NCBI RefSeq assembly: GCF_000970755.1
Contig: NZ_KQ034007.1
Span: forward strand, 1,885,491-1,949,490
Direction of reading: 5' to 3'
Source of the DNA: Lactobacillus kimbladii
GTDB lineage: Bacteria; Bacillota; Bacilli; Lactobacillales; Lactobacillaceae
DNA length: 64,000 bases
This document shows, one piece after another, positions 18,003 through 28,000 of this stretch. The notes beneath the pieces were generated by a model that had not been told where the DNA came from, ran no database searches, and saw nothing but the letters and a program-made list of their open reading frames with translations. The translations under genes were made by a program, and so were the position numbers. Each line of letters begins with the position of its first letter. Positions within the stretch are counted from its first letter, which is position 1.

Positions 18003-19727
18003 TTAATTTGCAAGTTCAATGACAAATCCGTGCTCGGCAAGTTGTCCAGCTGCAAAATTCTGACTTAATGCTACCTGGCCGTTTGTGGAAACGGCAATCT
18101 TATCAGGACTTGTATTAAAAAGAGCAGTGATCTTTTCTGTACCAATTCTCTTAACTTTGATTAAGCCGGTAGACGTAAGGCTTAGACTGATTGTGCCATT
18201 ACCTAAAGTAGCAGCATGATTATTTCTAAAAGCAATCAGCTTTTGCACTTTATACCAAAAAGGCGTGCCCTCTTTTTGCCAGTCCATTGGCTTGCGGCAA
18301 TCAGGATCTTCTCCTCCCGTCATTCCCATTTCAGTACCGTAATAAATGCACGGGCTGCCAGTTTGCATGAACATGAATGTCAGGGTTTGCAAAGCCAGCG
18401 CTTTATTTTCACCTGCAAGCGTCAGTAAACGGGCGGTATCATGAGAATCAAGCATATTCATCATTGCCTGATTCGTGCAGTCGCGGTACATCATTAGTTG
18501 ATCAGTAAGAGCCGCAACTAGTTCCTGGGCTGTTTTTGTTTTGTGCAGAAAATGTTCCTCAATCTGTAAAGTATACGGATAATTCATCACTGCAGAAAAC
18601 TCGTCACCGTTGAGCCAAGGCCGTGCACTATGCCAAATTTCACCTACAATATAGAAGTCGGGCTTAATTGCAGTAAGTGCATCATGAAATTTTCGCCAAA
18701 AATGATGGTCTACTTCGTTAGCAACATCCAGCCGCCAGGCATCAATATCAAAATATTTTACCCAATAAGTTGCGATTTCCAGCAGAAAATCTTGGACTGC
18801 AGGATTGGCAGTATTTAATTTGGGCATTTGTCCTTCAAAAGCAAAGGTATCATAATTTGGACCGCCTGCCTCAGGTCCTTGATATGGTTTAACTGGAAAA
18901 TGATTAATATGAAACCAGGATGCAAACCGCGACTTAGTGCCATTTTTGATTACATCCTGCCACTGCATTGACTGGCCGCCTAAATGATTAAAGACAGCGT
19001 CCAGCATTACTTTCATTCCCCTTTTATGAGCTTCACTCACAAACTTGGCAAACAAATCCTTGTCACCAAAATCAGGGTCAATTTGCAGATAGTCTATCGT
19101 ATCATACTTATGATTGGAACTGGCCTTAAAGACCGGACACAGGTATAACCCATTAACGCCCAATTCCTTTAAATAGTCCAGATGGTCAATAATCCCCTGT
19201 AAGTCGCCCCCGTAAAAGTCTTCTCGTCCGGGATGATCTTGCGGATTCCAGGGTTTTGTGCCTTGAGGGTCATTATTTTTGTCACCATTGGCAAAGCGCT
19301 CAGGAAAGATCTGATACCAAACAGTATTTTTAATCCAGTCAGGAGTTTTGGTTTGATCAATTTCATGCAAGTAAGGCAACTTGAAGTAGCTGCTGTCAGC
19401 TGCTAAATTTGCTGCGGTAAAGTCTTTGATCCCGCGGTCTCCAACAATTTTATGGCTGTCATCCTGGCCAACGACTTCGAAAGTATATTTAAGGCGGCGA
19501 TAAGGAGCTTTCAAAGTTGCTACCCAATAATCAGTTACCTGCCCTTGCCCTGCCTTAGTCATGGCCACGGTTTTATCAGTCTTGGTATCAAGATAATTAT
19601 CAGTATAATGAACTATTACTTTTTTAACATCATTTTTGGCACTATGGAACCGAATCCGCACATGGTGCTGACTAATGACAAAACAGTCTTCGCTTTCCGT
19701 TCTATGTTTCAGGGCTGCTAATTGCAT
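18003..19727 (-). CDS. Neopullulanase/cyclomaltodextrinase/maltogenic amylase (GH13_20)
   Basis: 574 residues from the ATG at 19727. A longer form from 19742 is possible, but its first codons are the GGAGG ribosome-binding site of the chosen start. Residues about 1-120 form the N-terminal domain (CBM34 type) that makes the dimer of this subfamily. Catalytic motifs: DAVFNH (243-248), AWRLDVANEVDHHF (330-343) with nucleophile Asp334, VGEIWH with acid/base Glu363, and LDSHD near 425. It hydrolyses imported maltodextrins, cyclodextrins or pullulan fragments to maltose and glucose, which then feed MapA. No signal peptide. It is 11 bases downstream of the GH13_31-like gene. The exact preferred substrate within the subfamily cannot be read from sequence. 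Confidence 0.9.
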   Translation of the reverse strand: MQLAALKHRTESEDCFVISQHHVRIRFHSAKNDVKKVIVHYTDNYLDTKTDKTVAMTKAGQGQVTDYWVATLKAPYRRLKYTFEVVGQDDSHKIVGDRGIKDFTAANLAADSSYFKLPYLHEIDQTKTPDWIKNTVWYQIFPERFANGDKNNDPQGTKPWNPQDHPGREDFYGGDLQGIIDHLDYLKELGVNGLYLCPVFKASSNHKYDTIDYLQIDPDFGDKDLFAKFVSEAHKRGMKVMLDAVFNHLGGQSMQWQDVIKNGTKSRFASWFHINHFPVKPYQGPEAGGPNYDTFAFEGQMPKLNTANPAVQDFLLEIATYWVKYFDIDAWRLDVANEVDHHFWRKFHDALTAIKPDFYIVGEIWHSARPWLNGDEFSAVMNYPYTLQIEEHFLHKTKTAQELVAALTDQLMMYRDCTNQAMMNMLDSHDTARLLTLAGENKALALQTLTFMFMQTGSPCIYYGTEMGMTGGEDPDCRKPMDWQKEGTPFWYKVQKLIAFRNNHAATLGNGTISLSLTSTGLIKVKRIGTEKITALFNTSPDKIAVSTNGQVALSQNFAAGQLAEHGFVIELAN

Positions 19728-19738
19728 TTTTTCCTCCA

Positions 19739-21406
19739 TCATTTACTTAAAACCACACCAGAATACGGCATCAAAATCAATTCATCCTTATTCAAATAAT
19801 GCTGTCCGGCAGTTAGCATGACTTTCCTATATTCACTAGGTAGTTTAATTCTTAATTTTTGACTGCTTAGTGAAACTGCCACAATTGCACTATCATTTGC
19901 TAAATCCCGCTGGTAAACGTAGCTGTCATTAGCGGTTGCTAGCAAGTAAAAACTACCTGATTGAAACAAAGCCGTTTTTTTCAAACTAAGCAGTTGTCTG
20001 TAGAAGTTAAACATACTGTCAGGGTCATCCAGTTCAGCCTGAACATTAGCGTTATTTTGACTTTGCCCTTCAAGCCACGGACTCACTTTTGAAAAACCAT
20101 AATTTGGCTTTTTAGCTGTCCATGGCATCGGCCCTCGTGCCGGCATTTTGTGCGCTTGACTGACCATTTTTAGTGCTTCCGCTTTTGTTAGACCCCAATC
20201 TGCAGCTTTCGTGATAAAACGTTCCGCTTCTTGATCATTAAACTCTTCTTTAGCAGTAAAAAGCAGATTTTTTAAGCCCAATTCTTCGCCATAATAGATA
20301 ATGGGGATTCCCCGTTGCAAATACATCAGCATTGCTAAGCTACGTGCCTGTGTTTCAGTTTTTGCTATTCTGCTAGCCAGCCGCGGCATGTCGTGATTGC
20401 TCCAATATAGTGTAGGTTGAGAAACCTGCCCCAGAGTTTGTTGCCAAATAACCTGCGTCTTCTTAAAAGCATCCCAGTCAAGTCCTTTAGGCTGAACAGC
20501 TGCAGGCAAGTTGGGATCAATGTGTCTTTGATCATCCTTAAAGTAACGAAAAGTAACAACACTATCTAAAAGATGGTGGTCTTTTGCCGTATAGTCCGCT
20601 GCTAAGTTAACATTAGCGCTGGCAGCTTCCCCCAAAAGCAAAGCTTCAGGATAATCCTTTTTTATTTCCTCACAAAACGGTCGCAGCCATTTCTGAACTT
20701 GAGGCAAATTAGCAAAAAAGGGTTCGGCAACTATCGTTTGGTCGTTTTCGTTTGCTATTTCCTTTACCGGAAAACTTTGCCGTAAATCTGCCTTGGCAAT
20801 ATGAATAAAAGCGTCAAGGCGCAAGCCATCTATTCCTTGAGCCAGCCAAAATTCCGCAATTTTGAGCATTTCTTGTCTTACTTTAGGATTACGCCAGTTT
20901 AAATCGGGCATGTGCTTGTCGAACAAATGGAAATAAAATTGGCCCGTACCTGCCGGGTCCGGCTCCCAAACGCTGCCGCCAAAAAAGCTGCCCCAGTTAT
21001 TGGGACGCTGATTATTTGCACCTGCAAAAATATAGTAGTCGCGATATTGACTATGCGGATCACTTTTGGCCTTTTTAAACCATTCATTTTGATCAGAAGT
21101 ATGGTTTAAAACAAAATCTAAAAGCACATGAATCCCTACTTGATGACAAGCAGAAATTAGAGCTTTCATGTCTTTCATTGTTCCCATTCGGGGATCGATT
21201 TTAAAATAATCTGCCACATCATAGCCGTTATCAACCTGCGGGGAAACAAAGATAGGATTTAGCCAAATAGTATTAATACCAAGCTGTTGTAAATAAGGTA
21301 ATCTCTGCCTGATTCCATTTAAATCACCAATACCATCATCATTACTGTCTTGAAAAGACTTGGGATAAATTTGGTAAATTATTGCATGCTCATACCAATG
21401 CGTCAT
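19739..21406 (-). CDS. malL: Alpha-glucosidase, GH13_31-like (maltodextrin operon)
   Basis: 555 residues, cytoplasmic. Motifs: DFVLNH (97-102), GLRLDAFIHIAK with nucleophile Asp198, LLGEAAS with acid/base Glu260, and SNHD (about 330). The residue after the nucleophile is Ala199, where alpha-1,6 enzymes carry Val, so it may prefer alpha-1,4-linked ends, unlike the DexB-like paralogue in this window. Homologues in acidophilus-group mal operons are usually named oligo-1,6-glucosidase, so the symbol malL is by position rather than proven specificity. First gene of a two-gene transcript with the GH13_20 enzyme; a MalR-type operator lies 60 bases upstream. Confidence 0.85.
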   Translation of the reverse strand: MTHWYEHAIIYQIYPKSFQDSNDDGIGDLNGIRQRLPYLQQLGINTIWLNPIFVSPQVDNGYDVADYFKIDPRMGTMKDMKALISACHQVGIHVLLDFVLNHTSDQNEWFKKAKSDPHSQYRDYYIFAGANNQRPNNWGSFFGGSVWEPDPAGTGQFYFHLFDKHMPDLNWRNPKVRQEMLKIAEFWLAQGIDGLRLDAFIHIAKADLRQSFPVKEIANENDQTIVAEPFFANLPQVQKWLRPFCEEIKKDYPEALLLGEAASANVNLAADYTAKDHHLLDSVVTFRYFKDDQRHIDPNLPAAVQPKGLDWDAFKKTQVIWQQTLGQVSQPTLYWSNHDMPRLASRIAKTETQARSLAMLMYLQRGIPIIYYGEELGLKNLLFTAKEEFNDQEAERFITKAADWGLTKAEALKMVSQAHKMPARGPMPWTAKKPNYGFSKVSPWLEGQSQNNANVQAELDDPDSMFNFYRQLLSLKKTALFQSGSFYLLATANDSYVYQRDLANDSAIVAVSLSSQKLRIKLPSEYRKVMLTAGQHYLNKDELILMPYSGVVLSK

Positions 21407-21466
21407 AAATTTATACCTCCACTTAAAGTTTAGCTGAGAAAGCTGGTGAGAGGCAATGGTAATAGC

Positions 21467-21483
21467 AATGTTACCGCTATCAG
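21467..21483 (-). promoter_or_regulatory. MalR-type operator candidate upstream of the GH13 pair
   Basis: The minus strand reads TGATAGCGGTAACA, fitting the TGATAnCGnTAACA class exactly. It is 61 bases from the start codon and 0.2 kb from the end of malR. A second AATAGCAATG-type stretch overlaps it and is also present near the mapA operator (GGCAATAGCAA). Confidence 0.55.
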
Positions 21484-21616
21484 AAAAAATCGTCGCTAGT
21501 TCAATTAAATTAGCGTAGTTCGTTATATTCAGGTATGTTTTTTCCTAAAAAACTATTGCATTTTTTGTGAGTTCAATTATATCATTTCAATTCTCACAGA
21601 CTAGCCTTTTTAACCA

Positions 21617-21666
21617 TTAAAAAAGCACATAATAATCAGTCCGATATCTGATTATTATGTGTATTT
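21617..21666 (-). terminator. malR terminator
   Basis: A perfect 14-bp stem, CACATAATAATCAG with CTGATTATTATGTG, with an 8-base loop; on the minus strand it is followed by a T-run. Confidence 0.85.
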
Positions 21667-21686
21667 TCTATTTGTACTTAAATATT

Positions 21687-22637
21687 TTACCTGGTTGATT
21701 CTCTTTTAACTAAGGAAGGCTTAATTAATGCCTCTCCTTGAGGAGACCCTTTTTGATTAATTTTGCGTAAGAGCATGTTGGCTAGCAATTCTCCCATTTT
21801 AAAAATTGGCTGTTTGACAGTAGTTAACTTTAAGTTGGAAACCTGATCGAGAAAAACGCCATCGTAGCCAATCACACCAAAGTCAGCTGGGACTTTAGCC
21901 TTTTCATCCAGCAATTGTCTGACTACCCCCGTAGCAATGCGATCGCTGGCACAGATAAAACAGGTATCTTTAGGAAACTTATGGAAATTATTTTTAATTA
22001 CTTCTTGCGCTGCGTGACTATGATTAGCAATGCGATAGATTTGAGGCACCTTTTTATTCTTCTGTAAAGTATTGACGTAGCCCGTTTCACGTGAATACTC
22101 AAATGGCTCTCTGACATCAATGCCAATGAAAATAATATTTTGGTATAACCGCGAAAGTGCATATTTTGTCGCTAATTCTCCACCATACTGATTATTATTA
22201 TCCACATAATCATAACCATGGTGATTTTCACCAAATAAAATAAAGGGCTTTTTAAGGTTGTCAAAAAAAGCATAATCGCTAGAACGGGCGCCGGTAATGA
22301 GATAACCGTCAAAGTTGCCATCCTCTATCTGACCTCTATCAGTAACAAGTTGGATAGCGTACTGCTTTTTAGATAACCCACGTGCGATGCCGAATAACAG
22401 GTTCATATAATATGGCTCTGTCGTATCTATATCCTCCAGCGTGACAAACTTAACAACATTTGTACGCTTATTTACCAAAGCCTGGGCAACATAATTAGGA
22501 TGATAATCAAGTTCATCCATCGCCTGCTCAACCAATATACGTAGTTCCTCTGTTACCTGCTCGGGATGATTAATTACACGAGAAACCGTCATCTTTGAAA
22601 CATTAGCTTTTTTAGCAACATCAAGCAAGGTTACCAT
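21687..22637 (-). CDS. malR: LacI-family regulator of maltodextrin genes (MalR)
   Basis: 316 residues from the ATG at 22637; a GTG one codon earlier is also usable. The N-terminus is a LacI helix-turn-helix (VTLLDVAKKANVSKMTVSRVINHP) with a hinge helix, followed by a periplasmic-binding-protein-like effector domain. It should repress the mal genes until maltose or a derivative binds. The three TGATAnCGnTAACA sites upstream of dexB, mapA and the GH13 pair are its likely operators. It starts 12 bases after the phosphatase gene, with its ribosome-binding site at that stop codon, so malR is probably co-transcribed with the phosphatase and glpK. Confidence 0.88.
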   Translation of the reverse strand: MVTLLDVAKKANVSKMTVSRVINHPEQVTEELRILVEQAMDELDYHPNYVAQALVNKRTNVVKFVTLEDIDTTEPYYMNLLFGIARGLSKKQYAIQLVTDRGQIEDGNFDGYLITGARSSDYAFFDNLKKPFILFGENHHGYDYVDNNNQYGGELATKYALSRLYQNIIFIGIDVREPFEYSRETGYVNTLQKNKKVPQIYRIANHSHAAQEVIKNNFHKFPKDTCFICASDRIATGVVRQLLDEKAKVPADFGVIGYDGVFLDQVSNLKLTTVKQPIFKMGELLANMLLRKINQKGSPQGEALIKPSLVKRESTR

Positions 22638-22649
22638 CACGATTCGCCC

Positions 22650-23423
22650 CTAATCTAAGTACATTCGTTTTAGTTGAGCCAAGTCATCATCATTAAAGCC
22701 CAATACTTTTTTGAAAAAGGTGGGAAAATCGCCCCAGCCGCCACGGACTGTTTCTGTAATGCCGCGAATAGCTATACCTTCACCTTTAGTTACATTCATT
22801 TTTGAAACCATTTGCGTAATTTCATCATTACTTGGCAATTGGCGAGAAACAGCAAAATCATATAACTCGTTAGTTAATAAATAATCGCGGGCGATGGTAT
22901 CATCATCTACTCCAAGTGCCATTAATATTAAAGCCGAAACCATTCCTGTTCTGTCCTTACCAGCACTGCAGTGATAGACCAGTGCTTCATCTGCGGGCAA
23001 TTCCAGCAACTCCGCAAAAACACGGGCAAACATTTCCTGACTGTGCGAACTAAGCAGAGTTTGCTGGTAAATGCGACCAATAAAATTATTGTGCATATCA
23101 GGAATATGGTGCAAAAAACGGTAGATTGAACGATTGTTTTGGGCATCATTGACGTTATCAGAATATACCGGCAAGTCCACATATTCCACATCGGGCCAAG
23201 ACATATCCGGTGAAGAGGACTTCTCGTATTCAGAACGTAAATCGCAATCGACAGTGACACGCATTTTAGCTAACTTAACTTGATCCCTGGCTGTTAAAGA
23301 ACTAAGCGAATCTGAACGATAAATTTTATTCCATTTAACTGTTTTACCAGTCACACTTTGATAACCGCCAACATCACGAAAGTTCATCGGACTATCTAGT
23401 GCAACTATTCGATCATGTGCCAA
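22650..23423 (-). CDS. Tyrosine-protein phosphatase (DSP-like, HCxxGKDRTG motif)
   Basis: 257 residues. The active-site loop HCSAGKDRTG (about 161-170) holds the nucleophilic Cys and binding Arg, and Lys-Asp before the Arg places it with lipid/tyrosine dual-type phosphatases such as LipA of Listeria. NFRDVGGY near the start is the other family hallmark. The start is TTG at 23423 with a GGGGGA site upstream; no ATG precedes NFRDVGG except one that would cut the domain. There is no signal peptide. Its substrate, phosphotyrosine protein or phosphoinositide-like, is unknown. It lies between glpK and malR with short gaps. Confidence 0.85.
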   Translation of the reverse strand: MAHDRIVALDSPMNFRDVGGYQSVTGKTVKWNKIYRSDSLSSLTARDQVKLAKMRVTVDCDLRSEYEKSSSPDMSWPDVEYVDLPVYSDNVNDAQNNRSIYRFLHHIPDMHNNFIGRIYQQTLLSSHSQEMFARVFAELLELPADEALVYHCSAGKDRTGMVSALILMALGVDDDTIARDYLLTNELYDFAVSRQLPSNDEITQMVSKMNVTKGEGIAIRGITETVRGGWGDFPTFFKKVLGFNDDDLAQLKRMYLD

Positions 23424-23449
23424 TTTCTTGTCCCCCTTTTTTAAATAAC

Positions 23450-24991
<1,542 letters not shown>

Positions 24992-25099
24992 CTAATTTTA
25001 CTACCCGGACTTGCTTTTACCAGAAATTATTATAACATTATCCTTATTTTAAGTTATACTGGTTACATAGAGCATAGGTTAAAAAGAGGATACATAAAA

Positions 25100-25912
25100 A
25101 TGAAAAAAGAAATTATTGCTTTAACAATCGCAGGAAATGACAGCGATGGCAGTGCGGGGATGACTGCTGATTTACATTCATTTTATGCCCGTCAAGTATA
25201 TGGTATGGGGCTTTTAACAGCTGCCGTTGCTGGTAATACAACTGGTATATATGCACAAGAAGTTATGCCTATTTCTTTTATTCAGGAACAATTTGACGTA
25301 CTAAACGATGATTTTAAAATTGACGCACTTAAAACCGGTATGCTGGCTAACAAGGACGTAATTGCCTGTGTTGCTGCTAATTTGCACAAGTATGATATGG
25401 GTAAGATCGTACTCGATCCGGTTATTATGACTAAACACGGTGATACCTTGCTTGATGACGATGCCTACCAGGCTTTTCTTGAGCAGTTAATGCCACTGGC
25501 TGACATTATTACGCCTAACTTTTACGAGCAGAAAAAATTAACCGGTTTGAATTTAGCTAGCAAAGATGAAATTCATCAGGGAGCCAAAAAATTGCAGGAT
25601 ATGGGAGCCAAAAATGTTTTAATGAAAGGCCGTCATGATGATTCTGCGCAGTCGCAAGTAACAGATATTTTACTCACTGCAGACGGAAAATTTCACGAAT
25701 TTACCAAGCCGTTTATTAATACAGACAGAATTAATGGCACCGGTGACACCTTATCTGCGGTAATTGCTGCTGAATTAGCCAAGGGACAATCAATTATTGC
25801 TAGTGTCCAGACTGCCAAAGATTTTACTTATGAAGCGATCGCCCACCCAATTGCAGTTGGTTCTAAATACGGTCCAATTAACCATTTTGCAGCGCAGCAA
25901 AATCTTAAATAA
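25100..25912 (+). CDS. pdxK: ThiD-family kinase, probably pyridoxine/pyridoxal kinase (PdxK)
   Basis: 270 residues, ribokinase fold. AGNDSDGSAGMTADLHSF (residues 11-28) binds the pyrimidine/pyridine ring; INGTGDTLSAVI (about 213-224) holds the catalytic Asp and anion hole. The window has a second ThiD-family gene inside the thi operon (32294), which leaves this one free for vitamin B6 salvage, as known for ThiD-type PdxK of Firmicutes. It lies 65 bases upstream of gatD in the same direction. HMP kinase is the alternative and cannot be excluded by sequence. Confidence 0.75.
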   Translation: MKKEIIALTIAGNDSDGSAGMTADLHSFYARQVYGMGLLTAAVAGNTTGIYAQEVMPISFIQEQFDVLNDDFKIDALKTGMLANKDVIACVAANLHKYDMGKIVLDPVIMTKHGDTLLDDDAYQAFLEQLMPLADIITPNFYEQKKLTGLNLASKDEIHQGAKKLQDMGAKNVLMKGRHDDSAQSQVTDILLTADGKFHEFTKPFINTDRINGTGDTLSAVIAAELAKGQSIIASVQTAKDFTYEAIAHPIAVGSKYGPINHFAAQQNLK

Positions 25913-25977
25913 CTATTCTTTGCCCACTTCTAACTATTAAGATATACTTTAAACAAGAAAATAGGGGTTGGTAAACA

Positions 25978-26655
25978 ATGGCAAACAAAACAATCAAGAT
26001 TGCATATTTATACGAAGACCTGATGAACACCTATGGTGATTCCGGAGATGTTAAAATCATAAGTTTTTTACTTAAAAAGCAAGGCTATACTACGCAAGTG
26101 GATAATATTTCTCTTGGTAGTGAGTTCAATGCTTTTGACTATGACTTTGTCTTTTTTGGTGGCGGACAAGATTTTGAGCAAACTGTTATTGCCAAAGATT
26201 TACCGCGTCATAAGGAAACTTTAACCAAATATATTAACGCAGGCAAACCTATGGTAGGGGTCTGCGGTGGCTACCAACTCGTTGGTACTTATTACAAAAC
26301 TAATGCTGGTGTGACAATCAAAGGGTTAGATATTCTACCTTTCCATACCGTTTTTAAGGCAGATAAGCGGATGATTGGCGACACCCGCTACATGAGTGAA
26401 TGGGGCGAAGTCAAGGCCTTTGAAAATCATTCCGGGCAAACTTATTTTGACGATCAGGATAAGTTGCATCCCCTAGGAGAAATGATTGAGGGTTATGGCA
26501 ACAACCCGCAAGACCACGTTGAAGGCCTGCGTTATCGCAATTTCATTGGTACCTACTCTCACGGACCATTGTTTAAAAACTTGAATGTCGCCAACGCCAT
26601 AGTGAAGATGATTCTTGAATGGCATGATGAGCGAATAGCAGCTAAAACAAATTAA
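25978..26655 (+). CDS. gatD: Lipid II isoglutaminyl synthase glutaminase subunit GatD
   Basis: 225 residues, a CobB/CobQ-like class I glutamine amidotransferase. GVCGGYQ (about 94-100) holds the nucleophilic Cys, and SHGP near residue 194 holds the catalytic His. GatD frees ammonia from glutamine for MurT, which amidates D-Glu in lipid II, a step needed for normal cross-linking. The unusual point is that murT, normally immediately upstream in the same operon, is not in this window. The gene sits alone after pdxK and is followed directly by IS debris. Confidence 0.82.
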   Translation: MANKTIKIAYLYEDLMNTYGDSGDVKIISFLLKKQGYTTQVDNISLGSEFNAFDYDFVFFGGGQDFEQTVIAKDLPRHKETLTKYINAGKPMVGVCGGYQLVGTYYKTNAGVTIKGLDILPFHTVFKADKRMIGDTRYMSEWGEVKAFENHSGQTYFDDQDKLHPLGEMIEGYGNNPQDHVEGLRYRNFIGTYSHGPLFKNLNVANAIVKMILEWHDERIAAKTN

Positions 26656-26687
26656 TTGCAAAAAAAGCTACTAGACGTAGTAAATGA

Positions 26688-26797
26688 TATGACCCCTGAA
26701 TTAAGACAATTTCGCAGGTCATATTTTTATGTCTAAATTGTCTAAGCAAGATAAAATTGAAATCTATTATCTTTGGCAGAACTATCAGGTTGGAGCA
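26688..26797 (+). mobile_element. IS3-family remnant: terminal hairpin and transposase N-terminus
   Basis: ATATGACC and GGTCATAT form an inverted pair, then after TTTTT an ATG (26729) opens MSKLSKQDKIEIYYLWQNYQ, the start of an IS3-type OrfA helix-turn-helix protein. The frame stops being transposase-like at about 26795, where a degraded Fic gene begins on the other strand. No second end is seen nearby. A similar ATATGACCCC palindrome recurs at 29509 and a related end at 39131. Confidence 0.6.
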
Positions 26798-27287
26798 GTT
26801 CGCTTGTTACCATCGTAGAACATTTGCTAGCGCATATTGTGATACATCAGGGTCAGTGCCTTATCAGTGGCAATACGATCACTGACTAACAACTGCTTTA
26901 AGTATTACTGTTCCTGGCCCTCTTCAATCATAGGTGGTTCAAACTCGCCCCGGTAAGTTGCTACACCGCCTGAACCATTACGCAAATATCCTTGAAAGGC
27001 CGCCGTATCGCGGGCAACAATCGCATTAAGCCTCTTTTCCATGCTTAAGTCCAGGAGCATTTTTTCGTTGATAGCAAACTGCCAGCCTCGCTTCAATTGA
27101 ACAATAATATTAATATCATCGATTGGAATGCCGTCAACACCCAGGCCTTCAATGATTGTCTAGGTTTGCGGCATGGTGGTAGTCAGGCCTTCAAAGCGTG
27201 AGTTAGTGAAGACTAATTTGGTTAGATTGGTTTTGGCAAAGCGTCTATTTTTTCAGGCGTTATCCTGAATTTGTCTTCATACTTCAA
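26794..27287 (-). pseudogene. Degraded Fic-family gene (second Fic type)
   Basis: Starting from a TTG with AGGA upstream, the frame reads LKYEDKFRITPEK, loses one A from an A-run near 27254, and continues as RFAKTNLTKLVFTNSRFEG and LTTTMPQT, where a TAG replaces Gln. Then come GLGVDGIPIDDINIIVQLKR and GEFEPPMIEEGQEQ, a TAA, and YLKQLLVSDRIATDK, LTLMYHNMR, a TAG, and QMFYDGNKRTA, a Fic-like GNKR loop. These blocks match a known lactobacillar Fic protein type distinct from the intact gene upstream. It ends at the IS3 remnant. One frameshift, three stops and a truncation make it non-functional. Only 18 bases separate it from the intact fic gene. Confidence 0.75.
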
Positions 27288-27304
27288 TTGATTTATCCTG
27301 CTTT

Positions 27305-28000
27305 CTACTCTAATTCAAGGCCTTCATCTTGATCAAACTCCTGCTGCTCTTTGTTCTGTTGTTCAGCGTATTTTTGGGCAAGTTCAGCTTGGCTAAGTGT
27401 CTTTCCAGCACTTTGCTGCGAGGCTAGTACTTGGAACGCCCGATTGCGGCTGGGGGTGTTCTCAACTTTAATCAGTTTAGCAATTTTGTCAACGTTAGCT
27501 TCATTTTGCGCTTCAATCATCTCTTTGTTTCTTCGCGGATAGTCAATTACTTGGCCATGATTAGCCGCGTATGCAGAAAGAAAAACTTTGCAGCTACGGC
27601 CGTTGCCCTCTCTAAACGGGTGCATGAAATTAATTGCGTCTAGCAGCTCAGCATAGTCTTTGTTAGCCAAAGGCTTGCCCGCGGGGTGCTTGTGCAGCAT
27701 GTTATTAATATCTTTTTCGGCAAAATCGAATCTGGTATGATCAAAAAACTCATACCCGTTTTTATTGAAATTGCCGGGGCGATATTTACCAGCCCAATCG
27801 TATAGTTCACCAAATAAGAATTGGTGTACCTTCTTAAGGTCTCCGATATCGTTTATTTGGGGCTTTTTTTGCAACAAGAACAAAGCATTCCGAGCGGATA
27901 GCTCATATTCCTTTTTCTCTAACTCCTTTGGGTCATGGATATGGAGCTTATTTTTTAGGACACCATTTGAATACAAGGTTTCACTAATCCAATCACTCAT
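27305..28000 (-). CDS. fic: Fic-domain protein, probable AMPylating toxin
   Basis: 231 residues from the ATG at 28000, which overlaps the antitoxin stop by 8 bases (ATGAGTGA). The Fic core motif HPFREGNGR is at residues 127-135 and is complete: catalytic His127, acidic Glu131 and the GNGR anion loop. Fic enzymes transfer AMP (or other nucleotide parts) from NTPs to hydroxyl groups of target proteins. There is a highly charged Gln/Glu tail (about 195-231). No clear (S/T)xxxE(G/N) inhibitory helix was found within the protein, so control is expected to come from the partner upstream. Translational overlap with an HTH protein supports a toxin-antitoxin unit. The target is unknown. Confidence 0.88.
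   Translation of the reverse strand: MSDWISETLYSNGVLKNKLHIHDPKELEKKEYELSARNALFLLQKKPQINDIGDLKKVHQFLFGELYDWAGKYRPGNFNKNGYEFFDHTRFDFAEKDINNMLHKHPAGKPLANKDYAELLDAINFMHPFREGNGRSCKVFLSAYAANHGQVIDYPRRNKEMIEAQNEANVDKIAKLIKVENTPSRNRAFQVLASQQSAGKTLSQAELAQKYAEQQNKEQQEFDQDEGLELE

Noticed and set aside
21467-21483. MalR-type sites taken as ordinary cre sites
   Set aside because: They fit cre at 12-13 of 14 positions, but all three share the same deviation at position 4 and occur next to separate better cre sites; the question stays open experimentally.
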